From NCBI GenBank assembly GCA_944321865.1, contig CALUMZ010000017.1:1-41619 (forward strand): a stretch of DNA of 41,619 nucleotides, given 5' to 3'. Source of the stretch: an uncultured Muribaculaceae bacterium. GTDB taxonomy: Bacteria > Bacteroidota > Bacteroidia > Bacteroidales > Muribaculaceae. Within the stretch, counting starts at the first letter, position 1, and each line of letters begins with the position of its first letter. Under the pieces are notes generated by a model. The model was not told the origin of the DNA. It was given only the letters and a program-made list of their open reading frames with translations, and did no database searches. The position numbers and the translations under genes were made by a program. Shown piece after piece: positions 20,017-27,638 of this stretch.

Positions 20017-20763
20017 TCAGTGGTGCCGGCTTACGGCATTTTTTTCTTGTCGCAAAAACAGCAGTGCCAGTATGAAATATAGTGTTATTGCCACAGCCAA
20101 TCCTTTGACTCCTAGCAATATTATTGCCGCTATTGTCCCTACTATCAGCAAGTATCTGTGAACATTGCCGGCTATTCCGTAGCTCTTGAATTTCAAGGAG
20201 AACATGCGCAGGCGCGACACCATGAAGTAACTTAATATCACTATGGCCGCAAGTGTTATGTACTTGTTGGTGCATGTCGGGGGCACCGAGTAAAAATAGT
20301 CGCAGAAGCCTATCCAGAATATGGCGTTTGCCGGGATAGGCAGCCCGACGAATGATGAGGCTTGTGTGTCGTCGGTATTGAACCGGGCAAGCCGCACGGC
20401 ACCCATTACGGCTACAAGCAATGCGCAATATGCCACCCATGACCCCGGATACAATTCCTGTATCATGTAGTACAATATTAATGCCGGGGCAAGCCCGAAA
20501 CTGACACAGTCGGACAGTGAATCGAGTTCTTTGCCTATTGGCGACACGGCATTTAGCAATCTTGCTGCGAAACCGTCGAAAAAGTCAAATACGGCTGCGA
20601 CGGCAATCATGATGAATGCAAGCTGGTAGTAAGTTATGCTGTCGGCACCGTTTATGTGCTCGCTGCCATGAGAGGCACATATACATGCCAAGGCACCCGA
20701 TAGCAGGTTGAGGCATGTGATGGCATTTGGTATATTGTTTTTTATTGATTTAAGCAGGTTCAT
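20017..20763 (-). CDS. pssA: CDP-diacylglycerol-serine O-phosphatidyltransferase
   Basis: The 248-residue integral membrane protein carries the CDP-alcohol phosphatidyltransferase signature: D-G-x2-A-R-x8-G-x3-D-x3-D in FFDGFAARLLNAVSPIGKEL followed by DSLSD. Several hydrophobic helices are evident. It makes phosphatidylserine from CDP-diacylglycerol and serine, which the adjacent psd product turns into phosphatidylethanolamine. Start ATG 20763 lies 49 bp after the psd stop. Confidence 0.94.
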   Translation of the reverse strand: MNLLKSIKNNIPNAITCLNLLSGALACICASHGSEHINGADSITYYQLAFIMIAVAAVFDFFDGFAARLLNAVSPIGKELDSLSDCVSFGLAPALILYYMIQELYPGSWVAYCALLVAVMGAVRLARFNTDDTQASSFVGLPIPANAIFWIGFCDYFYSVPPTCTNKYITLAAIVILSYFMVSRLRMFSLKFKSYGIAGNVHRYLLIVGTIAAIILLGVKGLAVAITLYFILALLFLRQEKNAVSRHH

Positions 20764-20812
20764 AGTGTTTCTTTATGTTTTCCCGGGAATGTGGTGCAGG
20801 TGGGGTATGTGC

Positions 20813-21478
20813 CTATTTCAATCGTGCCACTTGTGTGATGCCTCCCACGGTCTTGTCGCCGAGTTTTACCATTATTTCGGCATTCAGTGGCAGGAAGATG
20901 TCAATGCGGGAACCGAATTTGATGAATCCTATATGCCTGTCGAGGGTTACGTAGTCGCCCGGTTCGGCATAAGTAACTATCCGGCGTGCTATGGCTCCGG
21001 CAATCTGGCGCATTAGTATCTGGTCACCGTTTTGGGCTTTGATTACTATGGTTGAGCGTTCGTTTTCGCTGCTTGACTTTGGGAGGTAGGCGGCGAGGAA
21101 GCGTCCTGAATGGTGCTTTACATATTCTACGTTGCCTTCGACCGACGGCCAATTGGCATGAACATTAAACACCGACATGAAAATGGACAATTGGATTACG
21201 TTGCGGTGCAGGTATTCGTCTTCATATACTTCTTCGAGGGCTACAACAGTGCCGTCGGCCGACGCTACCACGGCATTGGTCGGGTCGCCTTTGAAGCGGC
21301 GGCGCGGGCTGCGGAAGAAGTTTACGGCCAACAGGTACATTATGGCCGATATTGCTATGAATATTGATGGTATAATCTTATATTCAATAAATACCCATGC
21401 CGATATGTTTATTATCAGCAGGATAAATAGCAGTGCCAGCAGTATGTTGAGACCCTCTCGGTGTATTTTGACTCTCAT
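20813..21478 (-). CDS. psd: phosphatidylserine decarboxylase proenzyme
   Basis: A 221-residue PSD-A-type enzyme. Two hydrophobic segments (about 10-30 and 33-53) anchor it in the inner membrane. The self-cleavage site is G189-S190 in GFIKFGSRIDIF, where the serine becomes the pyruvoyl cofactor. FMSVFNVHANW is the conserved H-containing segment. It is transcribed ahead of pssA from a promoter at 21544-21574, with a long hairpin-bearing leader. Confidence 0.94.
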   Translation of the reverse strand: MRVKIHREGLNILLALLFILLIINISAWVFIEYKIIPSIFIAISAIMYLLAVNFFRSPRRRFKGDPTNAVVASADGTVVALEEVYEDEYLHRNVIQLSIFMSVFNVHANWPSVEGNVEYVKHHSGRFLAAYLPKSSSENERSTIVIKAQNGDQILMRQIAGAIARRIVTYAEPGDYVTLDRHIGFIKFGSRIDIFLPLNAEIMVKLGDKTVGGITQVARLK

Positions 21479-21515
21479 CTCGTTCTTGCTAATGTGCTAA
21501 GAATGTCGTAAAATT

Positions 21516-21530
21516 GGGGGTATTTCCCCC
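21516..21530 (-). other. hairpin in psd leader
   Basis: GGGGG-TATTT-CCCCC is a 5-bp all-GC stem in the predicted 59-nt leader of psd-pssA. It could stabilise the mRNA or affect initiation; no downstream U tract argues against a terminator. Confidence 0.4.
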
Positions 21531-21543
21531 GTATTTCAAAATG

Positions 21544-21574
21544 CAAAGGTAAGCTATTTTTAAGAACCTTGCAA
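21544..21574 (-). promoter_or_regulatory. psd-pssA promoter (TTG-N20-TAnnTTTG)
   Basis: Minus-strand TTG (21574-21572) and TACCTTTG (21551-21544) with a 20-bp spacer. Start predicted near 21537. Confidence 0.75.
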
Positions 21575-21618
21575 CTTGAATACGGCATTTTGCTTAATTG
21601 TAAAAGGCAAACGGGCTT

Positions 21619-22320
21619 TTAGTGTGATGTTCGTAATATTTCGGCAAGTTTGCGCACCCCTTCGGTGGCTTTCTCGCGAATCACAGTCACCGGCAGTGTG
21701 CCCGTGTCGGCCGGGTTAGGGTCGATGTAGTATATGGGGACACCTTTCCTGACGTATGATATGAGGCTTGCCGCCGGGTATACCACGAGCGACGTGCCTA
21801 TAACCACAAATATGTCGGCCTCTTGCACAAGTTCGGCTGCCGGGGCAAAATTGGGTACGGCCTCTTGAAAAAACACTATGTGCGGTCGCACCGGGTCGCC
21901 GTATGGGTCGCGAGTGGAAAGTGATGTCTCAATGCCTCCGCCGGTGATGTCACGCACGTCATATACGCGCTCGGGGTGCGTCATGGAGCGCACTTTCATC
22001 AATTCGCCGTGCAGGTGCAGTACGTGCGAGCTGCCTGCGCGTTCATGCAGGTCGTCTACATTCTGGGTGATTATTCTCACGTCAAATGCGTCTTCGAGTT
22101 CTTTCAGCCCGTAGTGCGCAGCATTGGGGGCGCATTCCACGAGTTGCTTGCGGCGTTCGTTATAAAACTTGTGTATCAATGCCGGGTCTCGTTGAAAACC
22201 GTCGGCACTTGCCACTTGCATAACAGGGTAGTTTTCCCATAGTCCGCCGGCATCGCGGTATGTGGACAATCCGCTTTCGGCACTTATGCCTGCTCCGGTT
22301 GAAACTACTAATTTTTTCAT
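21619..22320 (-). CDS. cobB: NAD-dependent protein deacylase (sirtuin, CobB-like)
   Basis: A 233-residue sirtuin with GAGISAESG (9-17), TQNVDDLHERAG (85-96), catalytic H104 in HLHGEL, and GTSLVVYPAA. Y53 and R56 (FYNERR) match the Tyr-x-x-Arg pair that reads acidic acyl groups in SIRT5/CobB-type enzymes, so desuccinylation or demalonylation is plausible. The zinc-binding cysteines are missing: the protein has one cysteine (C63). Such zinc-free sirtuins appear usual for Bacteroidales. It is divergent from the FKBP operon, separated by 213 bp that hold a hairpin and the FKBP promoter. Confidence 0.92.
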   Translation of the reverse strand: MKKLVVSTGAGISAESGLSTYRDAGGLWENYPVMQVASADGFQRDPALIHKFYNERRKQLVECAPNAAHYGLKELEDAFDVRIITQNVDDLHERAGSSHVLHLHGELMKVRSMTHPERVYDVRDITGGGIETSLSTRDPYGDPVRPHIVFFQEAVPNFAPAAELVQEADIFVVIGTSLVVYPAASLISYVRKGVPIYYIDPNPADTGTLPVTVIREKATEGVRKLAEILRTSH

Positions 22321-22347
22321 GATGCGGTTGTTCTAAGTATCTGTTTT

Positions 22348-22375
22348 TTTGCAGGCCACATTTGCGGCCTGCAAA
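22348..22375. other. strong hairpin between cobB and the FKBP genes
   Basis: A 10-bp perfect stem, TTTGCAGGCC (22348-22357) and GGCCTGCAAA (22366-22375), with an 8-nt loop. It sits in the divergent intergenic region rather than after a gene, which is odd for a terminator. A T-rich stretch lies 15 bp to its right. Confidence 0.5.
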
Positions 22376-22429
22376 TGCAAATTTAATATTTTTTACTGAA
22401 AATATGGTATTCGCAATTATATTTAAATC

Positions 22430-22437
22430 TACCTTTG
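22430..22437 (+). promoter_or_regulatory. -7 box of FKBP genes
   Basis: TACCTTTG fits TAnnTTTG. Predicted start near 22444 gives an approximately 90-nt leader before ATG 22534. The -33 position has no TTG. Confidence 0.55.
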
Positions 22438-22533
22438 TAGCCGAAATTCGGTAACGGGCGTGAGCTGCTGTGTCGGCTGTACGCCGTGTGACTTGTAAAT
22501 ATGTGATTTCACGATTAATAAATTGACGAAAAT

Positions 22534-23118
22534 ATGGATAAATTGAGCTATGCCCTTGGCTTGAGCATGGGGGGCAACTTCATGCGCTCGGGCATTGAGA
22601 GCTTGAATTACGATGATTTTGCGGCCGGAGTGAAGGCTGCGTATGCCGGCGACCATTCCCAAATGACGGTCGATGAGGCAAAACGCGTAGTAAATGAATT
22701 TTTTGCCGAAATGGAGGCAAAACTGCAAGATGTGAACAAGAAGGCTGGAGAGCAATATCTTGCCGAAAATGCAAAACGCCCTGAAGTGCATACCACGGCA
22801 AGCGGTTTGCAGTATGAGGTAATCAAGGAGGGCGAAGGGGCTTCGCCCAAGGTGACCGACAAGGTTACTGTGCATTATACGGGTGCACTTATCGACGGCC
22901 GTGTGTTTGACAGTTCGGTTGAGCGCGGCGAGCCGGCCACGTTCGGCGTGTCGCAGGTGATTCCGGGCTGGGTGGAAGCGTTGCAAATGATGAAGCCGGG
23001 AGCCGAATGGCGCATATTTGTCCCTTCTAATCTTGCATACGGGCCGCAGGGTGCCGGTGGCATCATCGGGCCGAACATGACACTCATATTTGATATTAAA
23101 TTGATAAAAGTAGGGTGA
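22534..23118 (+). CDS. FKBP-type peptidyl-prolyl isomerase (no signal peptide)
   Basis: A 194-residue protein with an N-terminal helical FkpA/Mip-like dimerisation domain (about 1-75) and a C-terminal FKBP domain (about 85-194) with YTGALIDGRVFDSS, GVSQVIPGWVEALQMM and FVPSNLAYG. It catalyses prolyl cis-trans isomerisation. No signal sequence is seen, so it is probably cytosolic, unlike its downstream paralogue. The 53-bp gap suggests one operon. Confidence 0.93.
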   Translation: MDKLSYALGLSMGGNFMRSGIESLNYDDFAAGVKAAYAGDHSQMTVDEAKRVVNEFFAEMEAKLQDVNKKAGEQYLAENAKRPEVHTTASGLQYEVIKEGEGASPKVTDKVTVHYTGALIDGRVFDSSVERGEPATFGVSQVIPGWVEALQMMKPGAEWRIFVPSNLAYGPQGAGGIIGPNMTLIFDIKLIKVG

Positions 23119-23171
23119 TTTTGTGATTCTTCAGAAATAACTTTAAAACAAATCAAAATATAGAAAGTACG

Positions 23172-24029
23172 ATGAAAAAGATTTCAGTTTTGGTGGCCGT
23201 TGCTGCTGTTGCCGTTTCGTCTTTGATGAGTTGTAACGGGGTTTCGGACAGTGGCAAAGTGGCTAATTCGCTTGATACATTGAGCATAACCATGGGCCGG
23301 ATGTATGGTTACGGTTTGTCTGAACAATTTGCAAGAGAGGATACCGCCTTTGACAAGGATGCATTTATCCGTGGTTTTGAGATGGCAGTCAATATCGACA
23401 CAACCGAAGACAGCTATCGTCGCGGTGTGATGGTGGGTGCCCAAATTGTTGATATGATGAAGGGGCTCAAGGAGCAGAACAAGGTGGAGCTTAATTCTTA
23501 TCTGTTCATAACTGAGTTCAAGAAAGCTTTCACGAGCGATTCGTCGGTTAACGTAATGTCAATGCAAGGCATGGTTAACATGTTGATGCAAAAGGAAATG
23601 CGCGCTGCAAAAGAACGCGACCCCAAGGCTGTTGAAAACAAGGCTGCAGGGAAAAAATTCATTGATGAGTTGGTTAAGAAAGACACCACGGTGAAGGTAG
23701 CAGAGAGCGGTTTGGCCTACAAGGTGCTCAAGCCCGGAAACGGCAAGCAATTCAAGACCACCGACCGTGTGATGGTGAAGTATAAGGGTACGAAGATCGA
23801 CGGCTCGGTGTTTGATGAATCGAAAGAGGCTGTTGCCATGAGTCCAGTAAGCGTGGTTCCCGGCTTCAAGGAAGCATTGTTGATGATGAGTCCGGGTGCG
23901 CAATATATAATTTATGTACCGGGCGAATTGGCCTACGGTGTAGATGGACGCATGCCGAGAATCGAACCTAACGAAACTCTTATTTTTGAGTTGGAAACCA
24001 TAGGCGTGGAACCAGCCAAGAAGAAATAA
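23172..24029 (+). CDS. FKBP-type peptidyl-prolyl isomerase lipoprotein
   Basis: The 285-residue product starts with a signal peptide ending in lipobox LMSC (cysteine at residue 21), so it should be an envelope lipoprotein. An N-terminal dimerisation domain (about 30-150) and a C-terminal FKBP domain follow, with YKGTKIDGSVFDES, VVPGFKEALLMMSPG and YVPGELAYG. It is presumably a periplasmic or surface folding factor. It ends 47 bp before a strong terminator hairpin. Confidence 0.93.
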   Translation: MKKISVLVAVAAVAVSSLMSCNGVSDSGKVANSLDTLSITMGRMYGYGLSEQFAREDTAFDKDAFIRGFEMAVNIDTTEDSYRRGVMVGAQIVDMMKGLKEQNKVELNSYLFITEFKKAFTSDSSVNVMSMQGMVNMLMQKEMRAAKERDPKAVENKAAGKKFIDELVKKDTTVKVAESGLAYKVLKPGNGKQFKTTDRVMVKYKGTKIDGSVFDESKEAVAMSPVSVVPGFKEALLMMSPGAQYIIYVPGELAYGVDGRMPRIEPNETLIFELETIGVEPAKKK

Positions 24030-24076
24030 TACAGCTACGCCTCCCCACATAGCGAGGTGTAGTGGCAACAAACAAG

Positions 24077-24124
24077 ACAAAAGCGCATGGTGTTCTTTTG
24101 GAGCCTCCATGCGCTTTTGTTGTT
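24077..24124. terminator. strong bidirectional-looking hairpin terminator
   Basis: A 14-bp perfect stem, ACAAAAGCGCATGG (24077-24090) and CCATGCGCTTTTGT (24107-24120), with a 16-nt loop, followed by TGTT. The U-rich right arm fits termination after the FKBP lipoprotein gene. Confidence 0.8.
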
Positions 24125-24234
24125 ATGGTGACGCGATTGCCGCATGGTGGCTTTGCGTGTCAAAAAAATGGTTAAAACGTGGCAAAAACAGGACATAATG
24201 ACAATGAGATGTGTAAATTGTTGAAAAAATGCCA

Positions 24235-24242
24235 TATATTTG
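24235..24242 (+). promoter_or_regulatory. -7 box of the Lrp/AsnC regulator
   Basis: TATATTTG fits TAnnTTTG. Start near 24249 leaves about a 17-nt leader to ATG 24266. A TTG at 24218 is too close (14 bp). Confidence 0.5.
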
Positions 24243-24265
24243 CATTAAATTAAACCATAATAGCA

Positions 24266-24736
24266 ATGGAGAAAATAGATAATCTTGACCGCAAGATATT
24301 GCAGATAATTATGAAAAACGCCAGAATCCCGTCAAAAGACGTGGCAGTAGAGTGTGGCGTTTCGCGTGCGGCAATACATCAACGCATTCAGCGGATGATT
24401 GACATGAATGTCATAACGGGGTCGGGATATAATGTTGACCCAAGAGTGCTCGGGTATGCGACATGTACTTATATAGGAGTGAAGCTCGAACGTGGGTCGA
24501 TGTATCGCGACGTGGTGCCGGAGTTGGAAAAAATTCGAGAAGTGGTGGAATGCCATTTTACTACCGGCCCATATACGATGCTTATTAAATTGTATGCGCG
24601 CGACAATCAGCATCTCATGGAATTATTGAACGATAAAATCCAGCATATTCCCGGCGTTAATGCTACCGAGACGCTTATTTCGCTTGAAATGAGCATAAAT
24701 CGTGAAATACCGGTAAATTTTGATTCGGGAGAATGA
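24266..24736 (+). CDS. Lrp/AsnC family transcriptional regulator
   Basis: A 156-residue feast/famine regulator: N-terminal winged HTH (about 5-60, LDRKILQIIMKNARIPSKDV and SRAAIHQRIQRM) and a C-terminal RAM ligand-binding domain (about 70-150) with TGPYTMLIKLYA. It probably senses an amino acid. asnA is 1.8 kb downstream on the opposite strand, recalling E. coli asnC-asnA, although M16 and other DNA separate them here. A 484-bp gap follows. Confidence 0.93.
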   Translation: MEKIDNLDRKILQIIMKNARIPSKDVAVECGVSRAAIHQRIQRMIDMNVITGSGYNVDPRVLGYATCTYIGVKLERGSMYRDVVPELEKIREVVECHFTTGPYTMLIKLYARDNQHLMELLNDKIQHIPGVNATETLISLEMSINREIPVNFDSGE

Positions 24737-25019
24737 GAATCCTTGGTTTCCTCTTATTCCGCGAAAGGCCTTTTTAAGAGCCCGGTGGACAATGACGAGG
24801 AAACAATGGTTACCAAAAAGTAATTGATATAACTTGTAACGGAAAATTGCTGCTTAACAAGAAACAGGCAAATGGTAAACCGTATCGCACTGGCTGTTAG
24901 TTGCTTACAAGTTAGATAATTTGCAAATGACCTGAATTTACCACCCGAAGGCGTAGGTAAATGCGCGATTTTACCAAAAAAAGACGCAATTTTACGAATA
25001 TCGAGGTTGACGCAATTGC
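24737..25019. other. gene-free, structure-rich stretch after the Lrp regulator
   Basis: No convincing reading frame. Several inverted repeats are visible: GTTTCCTC (24746-24753) with GAGGAAAC (24797-24804); AACTTGTAA (24831-24839) with TTACAAGTT (24905-24913); and TTTACC with GGTAAA around 24947-24972. GACGCAATT occurs twice (24983-24991 and 25009-25017). It could be an RNA gene or a decayed repeat; I recognise no known RNA family. Confidence 0.35.
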
Positions 25020-25027
25020 TATTTTTG
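25020..25027 (+). promoter_or_regulatory. -7-like box upstream of a possible short RNA
   Basis: TATTTTTG fits TAnnTTTG, with start predicted near 25034 and a hairpin terminator at 25144-25178 downstream. No TTG at -33. Confidence 0.35.
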
Positions 25028-25033
25028 CATTGA

Positions 25034-25178
25034 ATGTTTAACCTTAAGAAAACTGCTAGAAACCTGTCTTTTATGTTAAAGATGAATTCCTAAAGGGGAT
25101 TTTAGACAAAATTCAAAGCTATAATTTCCGTGTTTATTTAGATCCGGTTGCCTTGGTTAGGTAGCCGGTTTCTTTTTC
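25034..25178 (+). ncRNA. possible small RNA of about 145 nt
   Basis: The span is bounded by a TAnnTTTG box (25020-25027) and a hairpin followed by a T-rich tail (25144-25178). It has no reading frame of note and no family I recognise. It could instead be the 3' tail of the Lrp-regulator transcript. Low confidence. Confidence 0.25.
25144..25178 (+). terminator. hairpin terminator upstream of the M16 gene
   Basis: CCGGTTGCC (25144-25152) pairs with GGTAGCCGG (25160-25168), two of the nine pairs being G-U, with a 7-nt loop, followed by TTTCTTTTTC. It ends rightward transcription just before the M16 promoter. Confidence 0.65.
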
Positions 25179-25189
25179 AAGTTTTTTCG

Positions 25190-25197
25190 TATTTTTG
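25190..25197 (+). promoter_or_regulatory. -7 box of the M16 peptidase gene
   Basis: TATTTTTG fits TAnnTTTG; start near 25204, a leader of about 17 nt to ATG 25221. The -33 region is pyrimidine-rich without TTG. Confidence 0.5.
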
Positions 25198-25220
25198 TCG
25201 TAAAAATTCGGATAACCGCA

Positions 25221-26447
25221 ATGAACGGCGAGATTTATTATACTCATACTTTGCCCAACGGCTTGCGCGTCATATTCATGCCCATAGCGTCGAGTGTGGC
25301 TTACTGCGGGTTGTCGGTCGATGCCGGCAGCCGCGACGAATTGCCCGGACAATTCGGGTTGGCGCATTTTGTGGAACACACTATCTTCAAGGGCACGCGA
25401 CATCGCAAGGCTTGGCATATACTTAACCGCATGGAACGGGTGGGGGGAGAACTGAATGCTTATACAACCAAGGAGAATACCACGGTGTATTCCATTTTCC
25501 CTAACCGGCATCTTGGAAGGGCGGTTGAATTGATTGCCGACCTTGTTGCTTATTCCATTTTTCCTGAGCGTGAGATTGCACGGGAACGTGAAGTGGTGCT
25601 CGACGAGGCGGCTTCTTACAGGGATTCTCCTGCCGAGGCGGTATATGACGATTTTGAAGATTTGATATGGGCCGGCAGCCAACTGGGACATAACATTCTC
25701 GGAGTGGAAGAAGACTTGCGCAAGTGTTCAAGCGATGACTGCCACCGGTATTTGAGGAATCTTTATGTGCCGTCAAACATGGTGTTCTTTGTGCTTGGAG
25801 ACATGAAGCCCAATATGGTGTTCCGCACTGTCGAACGCTATATGGGTTGCCTTAATCATTCCCTTGCAAGGCTCAAGCGTGAAGCGCCCGGTGCGCTTCC
25901 GGCATTCAGGCTTGAACAACAGATAGGGTCGCATCAGGCCCATACGATATATGGGGCGCAAGTGTGCAGCATGCACGATGACAACCGTTATGCAGTGTTG
26001 TTGCTTAACAATCTGCTCGGAGGACCCGGAATGAATTCGTTGCTTAATGTTGCCATTCGTGAGCGCAGGGGCTACGCCTATACGGTCGAAGCCGGTTCTG
26101 CCCTTTTGTCGGACTGCGGAATCATGCAGATTTATTTTGGCAGCGACTTGTGCCATGTGAAAGCGTCGGTGCGGGTAATCGGTGACATAATAAGCCGTCT
26201 TGCCGACACTCCGATGTCGGCAAAGGCATTGGACGCGGCCAAGAAGCAATTCATCGGACAGCTTATTGTGGCAAGCGACAACAATGAGGCTCTTGCATTG
26301 TCGGTGGGGAAGAGTTTCCTGTATTACGGGCATGTCGATGATAATGAAGTTACTGCCGAACGCATAGCATCAATTACTCCGCAGCAATTGATGGACGCCG
26401 CAGCCATGATAACTCCCGACAAGGCATCGGTGTTGACGTTTAGGTAG
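25221..26447 (+). CDS. M16 family zinc metallopeptidase
   Basis: A 408-residue inverzincin peptidase. The inverted zinc motif HxxEH is H49-F-V-E52-H53 in GLAHFVEHTIFKGT, and the distal zinc glutamate lies in EREVVLDEAASY. The C-terminal half holds the inactive M16 domain with RRGYAYTVEAGSAL. There is no signal peptide, so a cytosolic processing-type peptidase is likely, as in PqqL/YmxG-like single-chain members. It converges with asnA (54-bp gap). Confidence 0.93.
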   Translation: MNGEIYYTHTLPNGLRVIFMPIASSVAYCGLSVDAGSRDELPGQFGLAHFVEHTIFKGTRHRKAWHILNRMERVGGELNAYTTKENTTVYSIFPNRHLGRAVELIADLVAYSIFPEREIAREREVVLDEAASYRDSPAEAVYDDFEDLIWAGSQLGHNILGVEEDLRKCSSDDCHRYLRNLYVPSNMVFFVLGDMKPNMVFRTVERYMGCLNHSLARLKREAPGALPAFRLEQQIGSHQAHTIYGAQVCSMHDDNRYAVLLLNNLLGGPGMNSLLNVAIRERRGYAYTVEAGSALLSDCGIMQIYFGSDLCHVKASVRVIGDIISRLADTPMSAKALDAAKKQFIGQLIVASDNNEALALSVGKSFLYYGHVDDNEVTAERIASITPQQLMDAAAMITPDKASVLTFR

Positions 26448-26501
26448 GTCGTGAAATGCCTTGATGCAGTGTGTCAATGCCGAGTTCAAGCCCCCCACGA
26501 A

Positions 26502-27536
26502 TCACATTAAGTGGATTCCGTGCCGGGCGCAGATGTCGATTTGTTCTTCGGGCCAGATGCTTGCCTGCACTTCGCCTATGTGGGCTTTTTGCAACAGGAA
26601 CATGCACAGGCGGCTTTGGCCTATGCCGCCCCCTATCGATTCGGGCAGTTCTCCGTCGAGAAGCGACTTGTGGAATGGGAGTCGGGCACGTTCGGGGCAA
26701 CCGCACGCCTCAAGTTGGTCGACCAGTGATTTCGCATCAACCCTTACGCCCATCGATGATAATTCAAATGGCGTTTGCAGAATGCTGTCCCATAATATGA
26801 TGTCGCCATTGAGACCTTGGTATCCGTCACTGTTCTTGGTAATCCAGTCGTCGTAGTCGGGAGCGCGTCCATCGTGTTTTTCTCCATTGCTGAGCACTCC
26901 ACCTATACCGATTATGAATATCGCACCATACCGGCGTGCGGCTTCGGCTTCGCGCTCTTTGGGCGATAGGGTGGGGTATAGCTGCAACAGTTCTTCGGAG
27001 TGAATGAACGTTATTGCCTCGGGCAGCCTCGGGGTGATGTGAGGGAACCGCTCGTATATCATCCATTCGGTCTCTTTCACGGCGTGGTAAATTTTTTCCA
27101 CGGTCTGCTTCAAGTAGGCAAGCGAGCGGTCGGCCGGCGTTATGGTTTGCTCCCAGTCCCACTGGTCGACATATAGCGAGTGCAGGTTGTCGAGTTCTTC
27201 CGACGTGCGAATTGCATTCATGTCGGTGTATATGCCATACCCCGGGGCAATGTCGTAGGTGCCCAATTTCATGCGTTTCCACTTGGCGAGTGAGTGCACG
27301 ACCTCGGCACGGCGCGAGTTCATGCAGGCTATGTTGAACGACACGGGAGGTTCCGTACCGTTCAAGTCGTCGTTAATGCCGGTTCCCGATAGCACGAACA
27401 GCGGTGCTGTCACCCGGCGCAGGTTGAGTGCGCGTGCAAGTTGTTTCTGGAACTTGTCTTTGATTAGCTTGATTGCCACTTCGGTGGTTTCGGGCAATAA
27501 CTTTTGCTTGTATTTTAGGGGTATTATCAGTGCCAT
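26502..27536 (-). CDS. asnA: aspartate-ammonia ligase (asparagine synthetase A)
   Basis: A 344-residue class II aminoacyl-tRNA-synthetase-like enzyme making asparagine from aspartate, ammonia and ATP. Family landmarks: SGTGINDDLNGTEPPVSF, HSLAKWKRMKL, YDIAPGYGIYTDMNAIRTSEELDN (in two parts) and ESIGGGIGQSRLCMFLL as the C-terminal motif 3. Cytosolic. A full promoter lies at 27556-27585, giving a leader of about 12 nt. Confidence 0.96.
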   Translation of the reverse strand: MALIIPLKYKQKLLPETTEVAIKLIKDKFQKQLARALNLRRVTAPLFVLSGTGINDDLNGTEPPVSFNIACMNSRRAEVVHSLAKWKRMKLGTYDIAPGYGIYTDMNAIRTSEELDNLHSLYVDQWDWEQTITPADRSLAYLKQTVEKIYHAVKETEWMIYERFPHITPRLPEAITFIHSEELLQLYPTLSPKEREAEAARRYGAIFIIGIGGVLSNGEKHDGRAPDYDDWITKNSDGYQGLNGDIILWDSILQTPFELSSMGVRVDAKSLVDQLEACGCPERARLPFHKSLLDGELPESIGGGIGQSRLCMFLLQKAHIGEVQASIWPEEQIDICARHGIHLM

Positions 27537-27555
27537 AGTTTCTTTTCTTTTGTGG

Positions 27556-27585
27556 CAAAGATAGACAAAAAAACATTAATAACAA
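27556..27585 (-). promoter_or_regulatory. asnA promoter (TTG-N19-TAnnTTTG)
   Basis: Minus-strand TTG (27585-27583) and TATCTTTG (27563-27556) are 19 bp apart. Start predicted near 27549. Confidence 0.8.
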
Positions 27586-27638
27586 ATATATTTTATCAAA
27601 ATGTAATATATTTTGGCGGAAATGTGTTCAAAATGCAA

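Noticed and set aside
22429..22986. 185-codon minus-strand frame over the first FKBP gene
   Set aside because: The plus strand encodes an unambiguous FKBP; this frame has no promoter or homology.
24737..25220. Known RNA such as SRP RNA, RNase P RNA, tmRNA or a riboswitch in the gap
   Set aside because: None of the conserved core sequences of those RNAs is visible; only generic stems were found.
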